Below, one piece after another: positions 42,284-53,069 of a stretch of DNA of 64,000 nt; position 1 is the first letter of the stretch, and each line of letters starts with the position of its first letter. The stretch comes from Streptomyces zingiberis (lineage in GTDB: Bacteria > Actinomycetota > Actinomycetes > Streptomycetales > Streptomycetaceae), in NCBI RefSeq assembly GCF_012034935.1, contig NZ_JAATEN010000005.1, positions 330,168 through 394,167 of the forward strand, read 5' to 3'. A program made the translations under genes and the position numbers. A model generated the notes under the pieces. The model ran no database searches and was not told the origin of the DNA. It saw only the letters and a program-made list of their open reading frames with translations.

Positions 42284-43708
42284 ATGCGGTGGGTGTCACC
42301 GCGCGTCGGGCCGGGCGCGGGGCGGGGCCTGGGGTGGCCGGAGGCGCGGTGGGCCGCACGGCGCATCGGGCGGTGGGCGCGGCCGGGCGCGGCGCCCCGC
42401 CCGTGGCGCCCGTGGCCGCGCGCCGCGCTCTGTGTGCTGTTGTGCGTGGCGGCGGTGGTGGGCTGCGCCGCCCCCACCGCCCGGTACGGCGCGGACGCGC
42501 GGCCCGAACGGTCCGCGGAGGACCCGGACCGCACGGGCCCGGACCGCACGGACCCGGGCCGGGCGGAGGACGCCGGACGGACGGCCCCCGAGCCACCGGC
42601 GGAGGCGGCCCCGGGCCGGAGCGGAGAACCGGCCCCCGGACGGCCCGGCGGCCCGGACCCCGGCGCCGGCCCGGTGGCCGAGGCCGTCGCCGGGCTGGCC
42701 GACGCGGCGCGGGCGCCGGGCGCCGCGGCCTACGCCCGGGACGGCGGCCGGGTGTGGTTCGCCGCGTCGGGCGTGGCCGACCGGCGCGAGACGCGCCCCA
42801 TCGGGCGGGCCGACCGCTTCCGGGCGGGCAGCGTCACCAAGACGTTCGTCGCCACCGTGGTCCTCCAACTCCACGCCGAGGGCGCGCTGCGCCTGAGCGA
42901 CCCGGTGGAGCGCCACCTCCCGGGCCTGGTCCGCGGGCGCGGCAACGACGGGACGCGGGTGACCCTCCGCCAGCTCCTCACCCACACCAGCGGCCTCTAC
43001 GACTACGTACGCGACCCGCGGCTGGCGGAGGAGTCCTTCGGCCGCGGTTTCCCCGAACACCGCTACGCGACCCGCTCACCGCGGGAACTGGTCCGCACGG
43101 CGCTGCGCCACCGGCCGTACTTCCCGCCGGGCCGCGGCTACTTCTACTCCAACACCGACTACATCCTGCTGGGCCTGGTGGTGGAGCGGGTCACCGGCCG
43201 CCCGTACGCGCGCGCCGTCGAGGAGCGCGTCATCCGGCCGCTGCGGCTGACCGGCACCTCCTTCCCCGGCACCCGCAGCGGGCTGCCCCGCCCGCACGGC
43301 CGCGGCTACTCGGCCGCCGCGGGCGGCTCCCCGGACCGGCCGATGGACGTGACGGAGCTGAACCCCTCCACCGCGGGGGCCGCCGGGGAGATGATCTCCA
43401 CCTTCGGCGACCTCAGCCGCTTCCTCCGCGCCCTGCTCGGCGGGGAGCTGCTGCCGGACGCCGAACTGCGGCTGATGCGGGACACCTCCGGCACCCGGGG
43501 CCGCTACGGCTACGGGCTGTTCCCGGAACGGCTGCCGTGCGGGGTGACGGTGTGGGGCCACAACGGCAGCATCAGCGGCTCGTACGTCCGGATCACCGCC
43601 ACCGCCGGCGGCGGGCGGGTCCTGGGGTACCGGGTGAACACCGACGAGGTGGGCGACGCGGCGGCCGAACGGCGGCTGCTGACCGCGGAATTCTGCCGCC
43701 GGGACTGA
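42284..43708 (+). CDS. Serine hydrolase, R61 DD-peptidase / class C beta-lactamase family (lipoprotein)
   Basis: Taken from ATG 42284, a 474-residue protein with an N-terminal basic region, a hydrophobic signal (ALCVLLCVAAVVGC) ending in a probable lipobox, and a Pro/Arg/Asp-rich linker. The catalytic domain then has all three family motifs: Ser-x-x-Lys in GSVTKTF, Tyr-x-Asn in YFYSNTDY, and the KTG-equivalent HNGSISG. The first motif is very close to that of Streptomyces R61 DD-carboxypeptidase. It may trim peptidoglycan peptides or hydrolyse beta-lactams or esters. A GTG at 42083 would add 67 basic residues; the signal peptide position favours a downstream start, but even from 42284 the leader is long. 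Confidence 0.82.
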   Translation: MRWVSPRVGPGAGRGLGWPEARWAARRIGRWARPGAAPRPWRPWPRAALCVLLCVAAVVGCAAPTARYGADARPERSAEDPDRTGPDRTDPGRAEDAGRTAPEPPAEAAPGRSGEPAPGRPGGPDPGAGPVAEAVAGLADAARAPGAAAYARDGGRVWFAASGVADRRETRPIGRADRFRAGSVTKTFVATVVLQLHAEGALRLSDPVERHLPGLVRGRGNDGTRVTLRQLLTHTSGLYDYVRDPRLAEESFGRGFPEHRYATRSPRELVRTALRHRPYFPPGRGYFYSNTDYILLGLVVERVTGRPYARAVEERVIRPLRLTGTSFPGTRSGLPRPHGRGYSAAAGGSPDRPMDVTELNPSTAGAAGEMISTFGDLSRFLRALLGGELLPDAELRLMRDTSGTRGRYGYGLFPERLPCGVTVWGHNGSISGSYVRITATAGGGRVLGYRVNTDEVGDAAAERRLLTAEFCRRD

Positions 43709-43764
43709 CGGCGGGGGTGACGGCGGGACTGACAGCGGGGGTGACGGCGGGGCTGACGGCGGGC
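43705..43764 (+). repeat. Five-unit 12-bp repeat carrying the stop codon of the serine hydrolase gene
   Basis: Five contiguous 12-base units of (c/g)tgac(g/a)gcggg(g/a/c) begin with the gene's own TGA. Because the unit is a multiple of three, every unit places a TGA in the same reading frame. The remaining gap to 44119 is GC-rich simple sequence with no gene. Confidence 0.85.
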
Positions 43765-44119
43765 GCCGGACGGGCCACCCACCGCCGGACGGCACCGCCC
43801 CGGGCCCTCCCCGGCCCCCGGCCGTGCCACGTCAGCAGCCCGCCGGACGCGCGTCACCGACCGCGCGTGGCTTCACCCAGGCGCGCGTGGCGGGGCCGGG
43901 CGTGCCGGGTCTGGTCCAGGTCAGGGGCCGGTCGGGGCCGGTCCGGGGCCGCTCGGGGGCCGGTCCGGGTCCGGGGCCACTCCGTCCCGCCGCGATCCGC
44001 CGCCCGTCCGCCCGGCGGCCACCGCGCGCCCCCGGGGCCCCGGGCCCGCCGCCCGGCCCGGGACCGTCCCCCGGACCGAAGTGGCCGGGTGGCCGGGTGG
44101 CCGGGCCGGGCCGCCGGCC

Positions 44120-45829
44120 TCAGGGCAGCGGCACGATGTCCGGCGCGCCCAGCCGGGCCGCGTCCGCCGTCTGGTCGTCGGGCTGGAGCTGCGACTCGCG
44201 CTCGGCCTCCACCCGCTTCCGGTAGTGCTCGACCTCCCGGCCGATCTGCTCCTCGTCCCAGCCGAGGACGGGCGCCATCAGCTCGGCGCACTCCTGGGCG
44301 CTGCCCGCGCCGCGGTCGAAGGTCTCGATGGAGATGCGGGTCCGCCGGGTCAGCACGTCGTCGAGGTGGCGGGCGCCCTCGTGGGAGGCCGCGTAGACGA
44401 TCTCGGCGCGCAGGTAGTCCTCGGCGTGGGCGAGCGGCTCCGCCAGCGACGGCTGCTCGGCGACGAGCTCGAAGACCTCCTCGGCCAGCGCACCGTATCG
44501 GTTCAGCAGGTGCTCCACGCGGACCACGTGCAGACCGGTGCGGGCGGCGAGCCGGTTGCGGGCGTTCCACATCGCCCGGTAGCCCTCGGCGCCGGCGAGG
44601 CGGACATCCTCGGTGACGCAGTCCGCGACGCGCTGGTCCAGCCCGTGCACCGCCTCGTCCACCGCGTCCTTGGCCATCACCCGGTAGGTGGTGTACTTGC
44701 CGCCCGCGACGACCACCAGGCCCGGCACCGGGTGCGCCACGGTGTGCTCCCGGGAGAGCTTGCTGGTGGCGTCCGACTCCCCGGCCAGCAGCGGCCGCAG
44801 CCCGGCGTAGACGCCCTCCACGTCGTCCCGGGTGAGCGGCACCGCGAGCACCGAGTTGACGTGCTCCAGCAGGTAGTCGATGTCCGCGCTGGAGGCCGCC
44901 GGGTGCGCCTTGTCCAGGTCCCAGTCGGTGTCCGTGGTGCCGACGATCCAGTGCCGGCCCCAGGGGATGACGAACAGGACGGACTTCTCGGTGCGCAGGA
45001 TCAGCCCGGTGGTGGAGTGGATGCGGTCCTTGGGCACCACCAGGTGGATGCCCTTGGAGGCGCGGACCTTGAACTGGCCGCGCTCGGCGATCAGCCCCTG
45101 CGTGTCGTCCGTCCAGACCCCGGTCGCGTTGACGACCTGGCGGGCGCGGATCTCGTACTCCCCGCCGGCCTCGACGTCCCGCACCCGGGCGCCGACGACG
45201 CGCTCCCCCTCGCGGAGGAAGCCCACGACGCGGGCGCGGTTGGCGACATCGGCACCGTACGCGGCGGCGGTGCGCACCAGCGCGGTCACGAAGCGTGCGT
45301 CGTCCACCTGGGCGTCGTAGTACTGGAGCGCCCCGACCAGGGCGTCCTTCCGCAGGCAGGGGGCAACCCGCAGGGCGCGGCGGCGGCTGAGGTGGCGGTG
45401 CACCGGCAGGCCGCGGCCGTGGCCGGAGGAGACCGACATGGCGTCGTACATGGCCACGCCCGCTCCGGCGTACCAGCGCTCGAAGCCCTTGCGCTTCAGC
45501 GGGTAGAGGAACGGCACCGGCTTGACCAGGTGCGGGGCGAGCCGCTCCAGCAGCAGGCCGCGTTCCTTGAGCGCCTCCCGCACCAGGGCGAAGTCGAGCA
45601 TCTCCAGGTAGCGCAGCCCGCCGTGGATCAGCTTGCTGGACCGGCTGGAGGTGCCGGAGGCCCAGTCGCGGCCCTCCACCAGCCCGGTGGACAGCCCGCG
45701 GGTGACCGCGTCCAGCGCGGTGCCCGCGCCGACCACTCCGCCGCCGACCACCAGAATGTCCAGTTCGCGTTCCGCCATCCGGGCGAGCGCCTCACCGCGC
45801 TCGACCGGTCCGAGTGTCGCCGTCCTCAC
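44120..45829 (-). CDS. glpD: Glycerol-3-phosphate dehydrogenase, FAD-dependent
   Basis: A 569-residue flavoenzyme oxidising glycerol-3-phosphate to dihydroxyacetone phosphate at the membrane with electron transfer to quinone. The FAD motif is LVVGGGVVGAGTALDA near residues 26-40; GTSSRSSKLIHGGLRYLE, the substrate-binding region, IPWGRHWIVGTTDTDWD and VAGGKYTTYRVMAKDAVD are all typical. The C-terminal GlpD cap domain is present. GTG at 45829 is preceded by GGGAGG at good spacing and gives the usual start MRTATLG. It is monocistronic here, without glpF or glpK alongside, and divergent from the nucleotide-sugar dehydrogenase homologue. Confidence 0.95.
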   Translation of the reverse strand: MRTATLGPVERGEALARMAERELDILVVGGGVVGAGTALDAVTRGLSTGLVEGRDWASGTSSRSSKLIHGGLRYLEMLDFALVREALKERGLLLERLAPHLVKPVPFLYPLKRKGFERWYAGAGVAMYDAMSVSSGHGRGLPVHRHLSRRRALRVAPCLRKDALVGALQYYDAQVDDARFVTALVRTAAAYGADVANRARVVGFLREGERVVGARVRDVEAGGEYEIRARQVVNATGVWTDDTQGLIAERGQFKVRASKGIHLVVPKDRIHSTTGLILRTEKSVLFVIPWGRHWIVGTTDTDWDLDKAHPAASSADIDYLLEHVNSVLAVPLTRDDVEGVYAGLRPLLAGESDATSKLSREHTVAHPVPGLVVVAGGKYTTYRVMAKDAVDEAVHGLDQRVADCVTEDVRLAGAEGYRAMWNARNRLAARTGLHVVRVEHLLNRYGALAEEVFELVAEQPSLAEPLAHAEDYLRAEIVYAASHEGARHLDDVLTRRTRISIETFDRGAGSAQECAELMAPVLGWDEEQIGREVEHYRKRVEAERESQLQPDDQTADAARLGAPDIVPLP

Positions 45830-46054
45830 CGATGCCTCCCGTCGTGGTCGCTCACGCGTTCCCCGCCCTGCGATTCTCACCGGTGGGCGGGCGCGCAACC
45901 CCTGTGAGCCCTGGTGACGGCAACACCCCGGCCGCCATGTCCGGGCAATACTCACTATCAGCGATATGTCTGCTTAGCCTTAGTTCGCCTTACTCGCCTT
46001 CTTCAGCCTTACACGGCTCGACCGCACCGCGCCCGGGAAGGACCGCCCCCCGCC

Positions 46055-47320
46055 ATGCCCGCAGACCTCGCCGTCATCGGTCTCGGCCCGCTCGGTCTGC
46101 CGCTCGCCCGGGCCGCCACCGCGGCGGGTGTCCCCACCCTCGGCTACGACCCGGACCCCGGCCGGGTGGACGGGCTCCGCGCCGGCCGGCCGCCCGAGGA
46201 CGGCTCCCTCACCGCCGCGGCGCTGCGGCGGATGCTCTCCGCCGGATTCCACGCCACCACCGAGCCGGACGGCCTAGGCCGCGCCCGCACCGTCGTCATC
46301 TGCGCCCCCACCCCGCTCGGCGAGGACGCCGCGCTCGACCTGACGGCCGTCGGGGAGGCGGCGCGCACGCTGGCCGCCCGGCTGCGGCCCCGGACCACTG
46401 TGCTGCTGGAGTCGGCCGCCTACCCCGGCACCACGGAGGAATTCCTCCGCCCGCTGCTGGAGGAGGGTTCCGGGCTGCGCGCCGGCCGCGACTTCCACCT
46501 GGCGTACGCGCCGAACCGGCTCGACCCGGGCAACCGGGTCCACGGCTGCGCCACCACCCCCAAGGTCGTCGGCGGCCTCACGCCTGCCTGCGCCGAGGCC
46601 GCCGCGGCGTTCTACGGGCGCGTCACGGACCGCGTCGTGCGCGCCCGCTCCACCCGCGAGGCGGAGACGGTGAAGCTGCTGGAGACCAACTACCGCCATG
46701 TCAACATCGCGCTCGCCAACGAGATGGCCGTCCTCTGCCACGACCTCGGCGTCGACCTCTGGGACGTGCTGCGCTGCGCGGAGACCAAACCCTTCGGTTT
46801 CCAGCCGTTCCGCCCCGGCCCCGGTGTCGGCGGCCACGCCGTGCCCCTCGACCCGAACCATCTGCCGGGGCGCGGACGGCGGGGCCTGGGCCACCCACTG
46901 CGCCTGGTCGAGCTGGCCAAGGAGGTCAACGACCGGATGCCGCGCTACGTGGTGCAGCGCTGCGCCGTCCTGCTCAACGAGCACGGCAAGTCCGCCCGGG
47001 GCGCGCAGGTGCTGCTGCTCGGCGTCACCTACAAGCCGGATGTGGGCGACCGCACCGGCTCCCCCGCCCCGGAGATCGCCACCCGGCTGCTCGAACTCGG
47101 CGCCCGGGTCAGCTTCCACGACCCGTTCGTGCCGCGCTGGAGCGTCCTCGGACGTCCGGTGCCCCGCGCCGACCTGCTCCACGAGGCCGTGGCCGAGGCC
47201 GACCTGACGGTGCTGCTCCAGCACCACCGCGGCTACGACCTGCACGGGCTCACCGCCAAGGCCCGGTTGCTGCTGGACACCCGCGGCGCCGGCCCGGCGG
47301 GCACCGCCCACCGCCTCTGA
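46055..47320 (+). CDS. UDP-glucose/UDP-ManNAc dehydrogenase homologue lacking catalytic residues
   Basis: A 421-residue protein with the full three-domain architecture: NAD-binding VIGLGPLGLPLARA, the central VGG / ETVKLLETNYRHVNIALANE helix, and the C-terminal UDP-binding domain with LLGVTYKPDVGDRTGSPA. Two catalytic positions differ. The thiol of GGHCxPxDP is replaced by Ala262 (GPGVGGHAVPLDP), and the glutamate of the SPE/APE-R loop is Asn154 (YAPNRLDPGN). Lys and Asn of the central helix and the Asp after the Cys position are kept. Without the Cys the second oxidation to the uronic acid should not occur. It may be a binding protein, an aldehyde-forming or non-oxidative variant. ATG at 46055 follows GGAAGGA. 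Confidence 0.88.
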   Translation: MPADLAVIGLGPLGLPLARAATAAGVPTLGYDPDPGRVDGLRAGRPPEDGSLTAAALRRMLSAGFHATTEPDGLGRARTVVICAPTPLGEDAALDLTAVGEAARTLAARLRPRTTVLLESAAYPGTTEEFLRPLLEEGSGLRAGRDFHLAYAPNRLDPGNRVHGCATTPKVVGGLTPACAEAAAAFYGRVTDRVVRARSTREAETVKLLETNYRHVNIALANEMAVLCHDLGVDLWDVLRCAETKPFGFQPFRPGPGVGGHAVPLDPNHLPGRGRRGLGHPLRLVELAKEVNDRMPRYVVQRCAVLLNEHGKSARGAQVLLLGVTYKPDVGDRTGSPAPEIATRLLELGARVSFHDPFVPRWSVLGRPVPRADLLHEAVAEADLTVLLQHHRGYDLHGLTAKARLLLDTRGAGPAGTAHRL

Positions 47321-47664
47321 TCCGCCGCGGCGGCCGGCCGCAGCACCCGGCCCGGCGCCGCATCCGCCCCGCCACTCCCGGCACGCTTCCCCCGGCCCGG
47401 CGCCATGATGCCCGCCTCCGCCGGAACGCCCGGGCCGCGTCCCGGGCGCGGCGGGCCCGGGGCCGGGCGCCTCCCCCGCCACCGCGCCGGAACCGTAGCC
47501 TCCGGGTAGCGGGCGCGTACCAGCCATGTCACGGACCGTGGAAGGGCCTTGCCGGTCCGGCCGCCGGCCGGTTGGCTTCAGGGGCACATTCCGGCCACCG
47601 CGCCGGGCATCAGCCACCCGCACGCGACCGCTTCCGGGCGCGTGCCCTCACCCTCGGGGGACCC
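47321..47664. other. Intergenic region before the small membrane protein gene
   Basis: No gene is seen in these 344 bases. A less GC-rich patch around 47495-47535 (accgtagcctccgggtagcg and catgtcacgg) may be the promoter of the membrane protein gene; it cannot be resolved to hexamers. Confidence 0.45.
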
Positions 47665-48342
47665 ATGAGCGAGCAGCCCTGGCAGCAGCACAGACCACAG
47701 CAGCCCCAGCAGTACCCGCAGCCCGCAGCCCCGCAGTCGGGGCAGCCCACCGCCGCCCAGGCAGGGCAGCCGTACGGCGGGCAGCCCCAGGGCCCGGTGC
47801 CCGCGCCGCAGGCAGGTTTCGGCCCCGCGCCCGGGTCCGCGCCCGCTCCTGGGCCGCACGCCGGTCCGTACCCCGGACCGGACGGTGCCCCCGGCGGCTT
47901 CCCGGCGCCCCCGCCGCCCGCGCCGTCCGGCGGCCGGAGCGGGAACGCGGGGCTCGCGCTCGGCGCGGCCGTGGTCCTCATGGTCGTCGGCGCCCTGGTC
48001 TACGGGCTGATCCTCAAGGAGGCCGAGGTCCAGATCGGCTATCTCGCCGTCGGCGTCGGCGCGCTCATCGGTCTCGCCCTCGGCAAGCTCGGCGGGCGCA
48101 ACCCCGTGCTGCCGTTCGCCGGAGCCGTACTCGGCCTGCTCGGCGTCTACCTCGGCCAGGTGTTCGGCATCGCGATGGCCTTCGCCGACCTCCCCTCCGC
48201 CCCCGGCTTCCTCACGGTCCTCACCGACCATTTCGGTGACATCAACCGGGGCCTGAAGGAGAACCTGGAGGTCGTGGACTACCTCTTCTACGCGCTCTCC
48301 GGCGCCGCCGCCTTCAGCCTCACCCGCAAGACGGCCGGCTGA
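47665..48342 (+). CDS. Pro/Gln-rich membrane protein of unknown function
   Basis: A 225-residue protein. The N-terminal ~90 residues are Gln/Pro/Ala/Gly-rich and cytoplasmic in character. Three or four hydrophobic segments follow: LALGAAVVLMVVGALVYGLIL, IGYLAVGVGALIGLALGKLGG, VLPFAGAVLGLLGVYLGQVFGIAMAF and a final short one near VVDYLFYALSGAAAFSL. No catalytic motif is visible. A gene of this type sits between the guaB pair and the nucleotide-sugar dehydrogenase homologue; its partner in function is unknown. It converges on guaB3 across a hairpin. Confidence 0.8.
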   Translation: MSEQPWQQHRPQQPQQYPQPAAPQSGQPTAAQAGQPYGGQPQGPVPAPQAGFGPAPGSAPAPGPHAGPYPGPDGAPGGFPAPPPPAPSGGRSGNAGLALGAAVVLMVVGALVYGLILKEAEVQIGYLAVGVGALIGLALGKLGGRNPVLPFAGAVLGLLGVYLGQVFGIAMAFADLPSAPGFLTVLTDHFGDINRGLKENLEVVDYLFYALSGAAAFSLTRKTAG

Positions 48343-48485
48343 CGGACCACCGGCCGCACGGCGCCCCACTCCGCCGGCCACGCGCCATGGCTGCGGGCCC
48401 GGCGGCCGCACACCCGCACACCCGCACACGAAAGGCCGAGGGCCCGGACATCTCAGAGGTTCAGATGTACGGGCCCCGGCCCGGT

Positions 48486-48515
48486 GCTCCGCCACCGCGT
48501 ACGCGGTGGCGGAGC
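48486..48515. terminator. Perfect palindromic terminator between the membrane protein gene and guaB3
   Basis: The 30-base sequence starting gctccgccaccgcg is a perfect palindrome, folding to a 13-bp stem with a four-base loop. A second weaker hairpin (ggcccggacatct pairing with agatgtacgggcc, 48441-48475) precedes it. Together they separate convergent genes. Confidence 0.85.
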
Positions 48516-48540
48516 TGTGACCGCCGGCCGCCGCCGGGTG

Positions 48541-49665
48541 TCAGCCGTCGTGCCGGGACGGCGCGACCGTGACCTCGACCCGCTGGAACTCCTTGAGGTC
48601 CGAGTAGCCGGTGGTGGCCATCGCCCGGCGCAGCGCGCCGAAGAAGTTCATCGAGCCGTCGGGGGTGTGCGAGGGGCCGAGCAGGATCTCCTCGGTGGTG
48701 CCGACGGTGCCGAGGTTCATGCGCTTGCCGCGCGGCACGTCCTCGTGGACGGCCTCCATGCCCCAGTGGTGGCCGCGGCCGGGTGCGTCGGTCGCCCGCG
48801 CCAGCGGGGAGCCGATCATCACGGAGTCCGCGCCGCAGGCCACGGCCTTCGGCAGGTCACCGCTCCAGCCCACGCCGCCGTCCGCGATGACGTGCACGTA
48901 CCGGCCGCCGGACTCGTCCAGGTAGTCCCGCCGGGCCGCGGCCACGTCGGCCACCGCGGTGGCCATCGGCACCTGGATGCCCAGGGTGTTCCGGGTGGTG
49001 TGCGCGGCTCCGCCGCCGAAGCCGACGAGCACACCGGCCGCGCCCGTCCGCATCAGGTGCAGCGCGGCGGTGTACGTGGCACAGCCGCCGACGATCACCG
49101 GCACGTCCAGCTCGTAGATGAACTGCTTGAGGTTGAGCGGTTCGGCCGCGCCCGACACGTGCTCGGCGGAGACGGTGGTACCGCGGATGACGAAGATGTC
49201 CACCCCGGCGTCCACGACGGCCTTGGAGAACTGCGCGGTGCGCTGCGGGGAGAGCGCGGCGGCCGTGATGACACCCGAGTCGCGCACCTCCTTGATCCGC
49301 TGCCCGATCAGCTCCTCGCGGATCGGGGTGGCGTAGATCTCCTGCATGCGGCGGGTCGCGGTGCGCTCGTCCAGCTCGGCGATCTCCGCGAGCAGCGGCT
49401 CGGGGTCCTCGTAACGCGTCCACAGGCCCTCGAGGTTGAGCACCCCGAGCCCGCCCAGCTCGCCGATGCGGATGGCGGTCGCCGGGGAGACCACGGAGTC
49501 CATCGGCGCGGTGAGGAACGGCAGCTCGAAGCGGTAGGCGTCGATCTGCCAGGCGATCGAGACCTCCTTCGGGTCACGCGTGCGGCGGCTCGGCACCACG
49601 GCGATGTCGTCGAACGCGTACGCCCTCCGGCCGCGCTTGCCGCGCCCGATCTCGATCTCAGTCAC
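48541..49665 (-). CDS. guaB3: GuaB3-family IMP dehydrogenase-related protein
   Basis: A 374-residue TIM-barrel protein of the IMPDH/GMP reductase superfamily, without CBS domains. Recognisable segments are YAFDDIAVVPSRRTRDP, LTAPMDSVVSPATA, VIVGGCATYTAALHLMRTGAAGVLVG, ADGGVGWSGDLPKAVACGADSVMIG and GSMNFFGALRRAMATTGYSDLKEFQ. The active-site loop, which in GuaB reads GSICTTR, here reads GGGAAHTTR: the catalytic Cys is replaced by His. The protein is therefore unlikely to use the normal thioimidate mechanism. Placement next to guaB is typical of actinobacterial guaB3. GTG at 49665 has GGAAAGG upstream. Its biochemical role is unsettled. Confidence 0.9.
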   Translation of the reverse strand: MTEIEIGRGKRGRRAYAFDDIAVVPSRRTRDPKEVSIAWQIDAYRFELPFLTAPMDSVVSPATAIRIGELGGLGVLNLEGLWTRYEDPEPLLAEIAELDERTATRRMQEIYATPIREELIGQRIKEVRDSGVITAAALSPQRTAQFSKAVVDAGVDIFVIRGTTVSAEHVSGAAEPLNLKQFIYELDVPVIVGGCATYTAALHLMRTGAAGVLVGFGGGAAHTTRNTLGIQVPMATAVADVAAARRDYLDESGGRYVHVIADGGVGWSGDLPKAVACGADSVMIGSPLARATDAPGRGHHWGMEAVHEDVPRGKRMNLGTVGTTEEILLGPSHTPDGSMNFFGALRRAMATTGYSDLKEFQRVEVTVAPSRHDG

Positions 49666-49756
49666 AATTGGCCTTTCCCTGTGCGGTCTGCCGTCCCAGT
49701 ATCGCCGACCGGCCGCCGGCGGCCACGCGGCGGCGGCCCGTCGGCGGCGGACGCGG

Positions 49757-51595
<1,839 letters not shown>

Positions 51596-52198
51596 TTACT
51601 GCTCGGCCAGCGCCCGCAGCCGGCTCAGCGCGCGGTGCTGCGCGACGCGGACCGCGCCCGGGGACATGCCCAGGAGGTGACCGGTCTCCTCCGCCGTCAG
51701 CCCGACGGCGACCCGCAGCAGCACCAGTTCGCGCTGGGTGTGCGGCAGATTGGCGAGCAGCTTCTTCGCCCACTCGGCGTCGCTGCTGAGCAGGGCGCGC
51801 TCCTCCGGGCCGAGGGAGTCGTCCGGCTGCTCCGGCATCTGGTCGGAGGGCACCGCCGTGGAGCCGGGCCCGCGCATGGCCGAGCGCTGGAGATCGGCCA
51901 CCTTGTGCGCGGCGATCGCGAAGACGAACGCCTCGAACGGCCGTCCGGTGTCGCGGTAGCGGGGCAGCGCGCAGAGCACCGCCAGGCAGACCTCCTGTGC
52001 CAGGTCGTCCACGAAGTGCCGGGCGTTGCCGGGAAGCCGCGAGAGGCGGGTCCGGCAGTAGCGCAGCGCCAAGGGATGGACATGGGCGAGCAGATCGTCG
52101 GTGGCCCGCTCGTCACCGTCCACCGCGCGCCGGACGAGTGCGCCGATCCCTCCCGTGCCCCCGGACACGGGAGGACACGGCTTCTCGGTGTCACGCAT
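51596..52198 (-). CDS. shbA: ECF sigma factor (SigD/ShbA-like)
   Basis: A 200-residue sigma-70 family protein with only regions 2 and 4. Region 2 is [44 protein letters not shown]; region 4 is [25 protein letters not shown] followed by [19 protein letters not shown]. Position next to bldM and guaB matches the gene whose product, ShbA, drives transcription of the principal sigma factor hrdB in Streptomyces, and sigD in mycobacteria; identity is inferred from sequence and synteny. ATG at 52198 (MRDTEKP) was chosen; the frame is open to 52333 and would add a Cys/His/Gly-containing leader. No anti-sigma gene is adjacent. Confidence 0.88.
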   Translation of the reverse strand: MRDTEKPCPPVSGGTGGIGALVRRAVDGDERATDDLLAHVHPLALRYCRTRLSRLPGNARHFVDDLAQEVCLAVLCALPRYRDTGRPFEAFVFAIAAHKVADLQRSAMRGPGSTAVPSDQMPEQPDDSLGPEERALLSSDAEWAKKLLANLPHTQRELVLLRVAVGLTAEETGHLLGMSPGAVRVAQHRALSRLRALAEQ

Positions 52199-52457
52199 CA
52201 GTCCATGGTGCCTTGGCCCCGCTCCGTGCGCGGCACCGCATCCGCACTTGTGCACCGATCCGTTATGCGCGGGCGCGCCGGCTGTCATCTCGCGCGCCCT
52301 CCGCCCGGCCGAACCGTCCCCGAGGAAGTCCATACCCCCAAGGATGCGGCAGCCCGCGCGAAACGGGGACCGGGCCGCCCCGCGCGCACCCCGGAGGTGC
52401 GCCGCCTCGCCCGTCCGGGACGGGCGAGGACCGTCGTTCCCCCGCCGTGGCGCACCG

Positions 52458-53069
52458 CTAGCGGACCAGGCCCCAGCGGAATCCGAGCGCGACGGCGTGG
52501 GCGCGGTCGGAGGCTCCCAGCTTCTTGAACAGCCGGCGGGCGTGGGTCTTCACGGTGTCCTCGGAGAGGAACAGCTCCCGGCCGATCTCGGCGTTGGAGC
52601 GGCCGTGGCTCATCCCCTCCAGCACCTGGATCTCCCGGGCGGTGAGGGTGGGCGCGGCGCCCATCTCGGCGGAGCGCAGCCGGCGGGGGGCGAGCCGCCA
52701 GGTCGGGTCGGCGAGCGCCTGGGTGACGGTGGCCCGCAGTTCGGCGCGGGAGGCGTCCTTGTGGAGATAGCCGCGGGCGCCGGCGGCGACGGCGAGGGCG
52801 ACGCCGTCGAGGTCCTCGGCCACGGTGAGCATGATGATCCGGGCGCCGGGGTCGGCCGAGAGGAGCCGGCGCACCGTCTCCACCCCGCCGAGCCCGGGCA
52901 TGCGCACGTCCATCAGGATCAGGTCGGAGCGGTCGGCCCCCCAGCGGCGGAGGACCTCCTCGCCGTTGGCGGCCGTCGTCACACGCTCGACGCCGGGCAC
53001 GGTCGCGACCGCGCGGCGGAGCGCCTCTCGGGCGAGCGGGGAGTCGTCACAGACGAGGACGGAAGTCAT
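52458..53069 (-). CDS. bldM: Developmental response regulator BldM
   Basis: A 203-residue orphan response regulator. The receiver domain has Asp54 in [12 protein letters not shown] and Lys104 in GYLHKDAS; the C-terminal NarL-type helix-turn-helix reads [22 protein letters not shown] and [24 protein letters not shown]. In Streptomyces BldM is required for aerial mycelium formation, acts without needing Asp54 phosphorylation, and works as homodimer or as heterodimer with WhiI. The ATG has a perfect GGAGG site. A BldN-type promoter lies 131 bases upstream (see 53200-53227) and whiD is divergent. No kinase gene is adjacent. Confidence 0.97.
   Translation of the reverse strand: MTSVLVCDDSPLAREALRRAVATVPGVERVTTAANGEEVLRRWGADRSDLILMDVRMPGLGGVETVRRLLSADPGARIIMLTVAEDLDGVALAVAAGARGYLHKDASRAELRATVTQALADPTWRLAPRRLRSAEMGAAPTLTAREIQVLEGMSHGRSNAEIGRELFLSEDTVKTHARRLFKKLGASDRAHAVALGFRWGLVR

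Noticed and set aside
45975..46010. Possible iron-box (IdeR/DmdR) operator in cttagccttagttcgccttac.
   Set aside because: Only about half of the 19 consensus positions match and the symmetry is poor; neighbouring genes are not iron-related.
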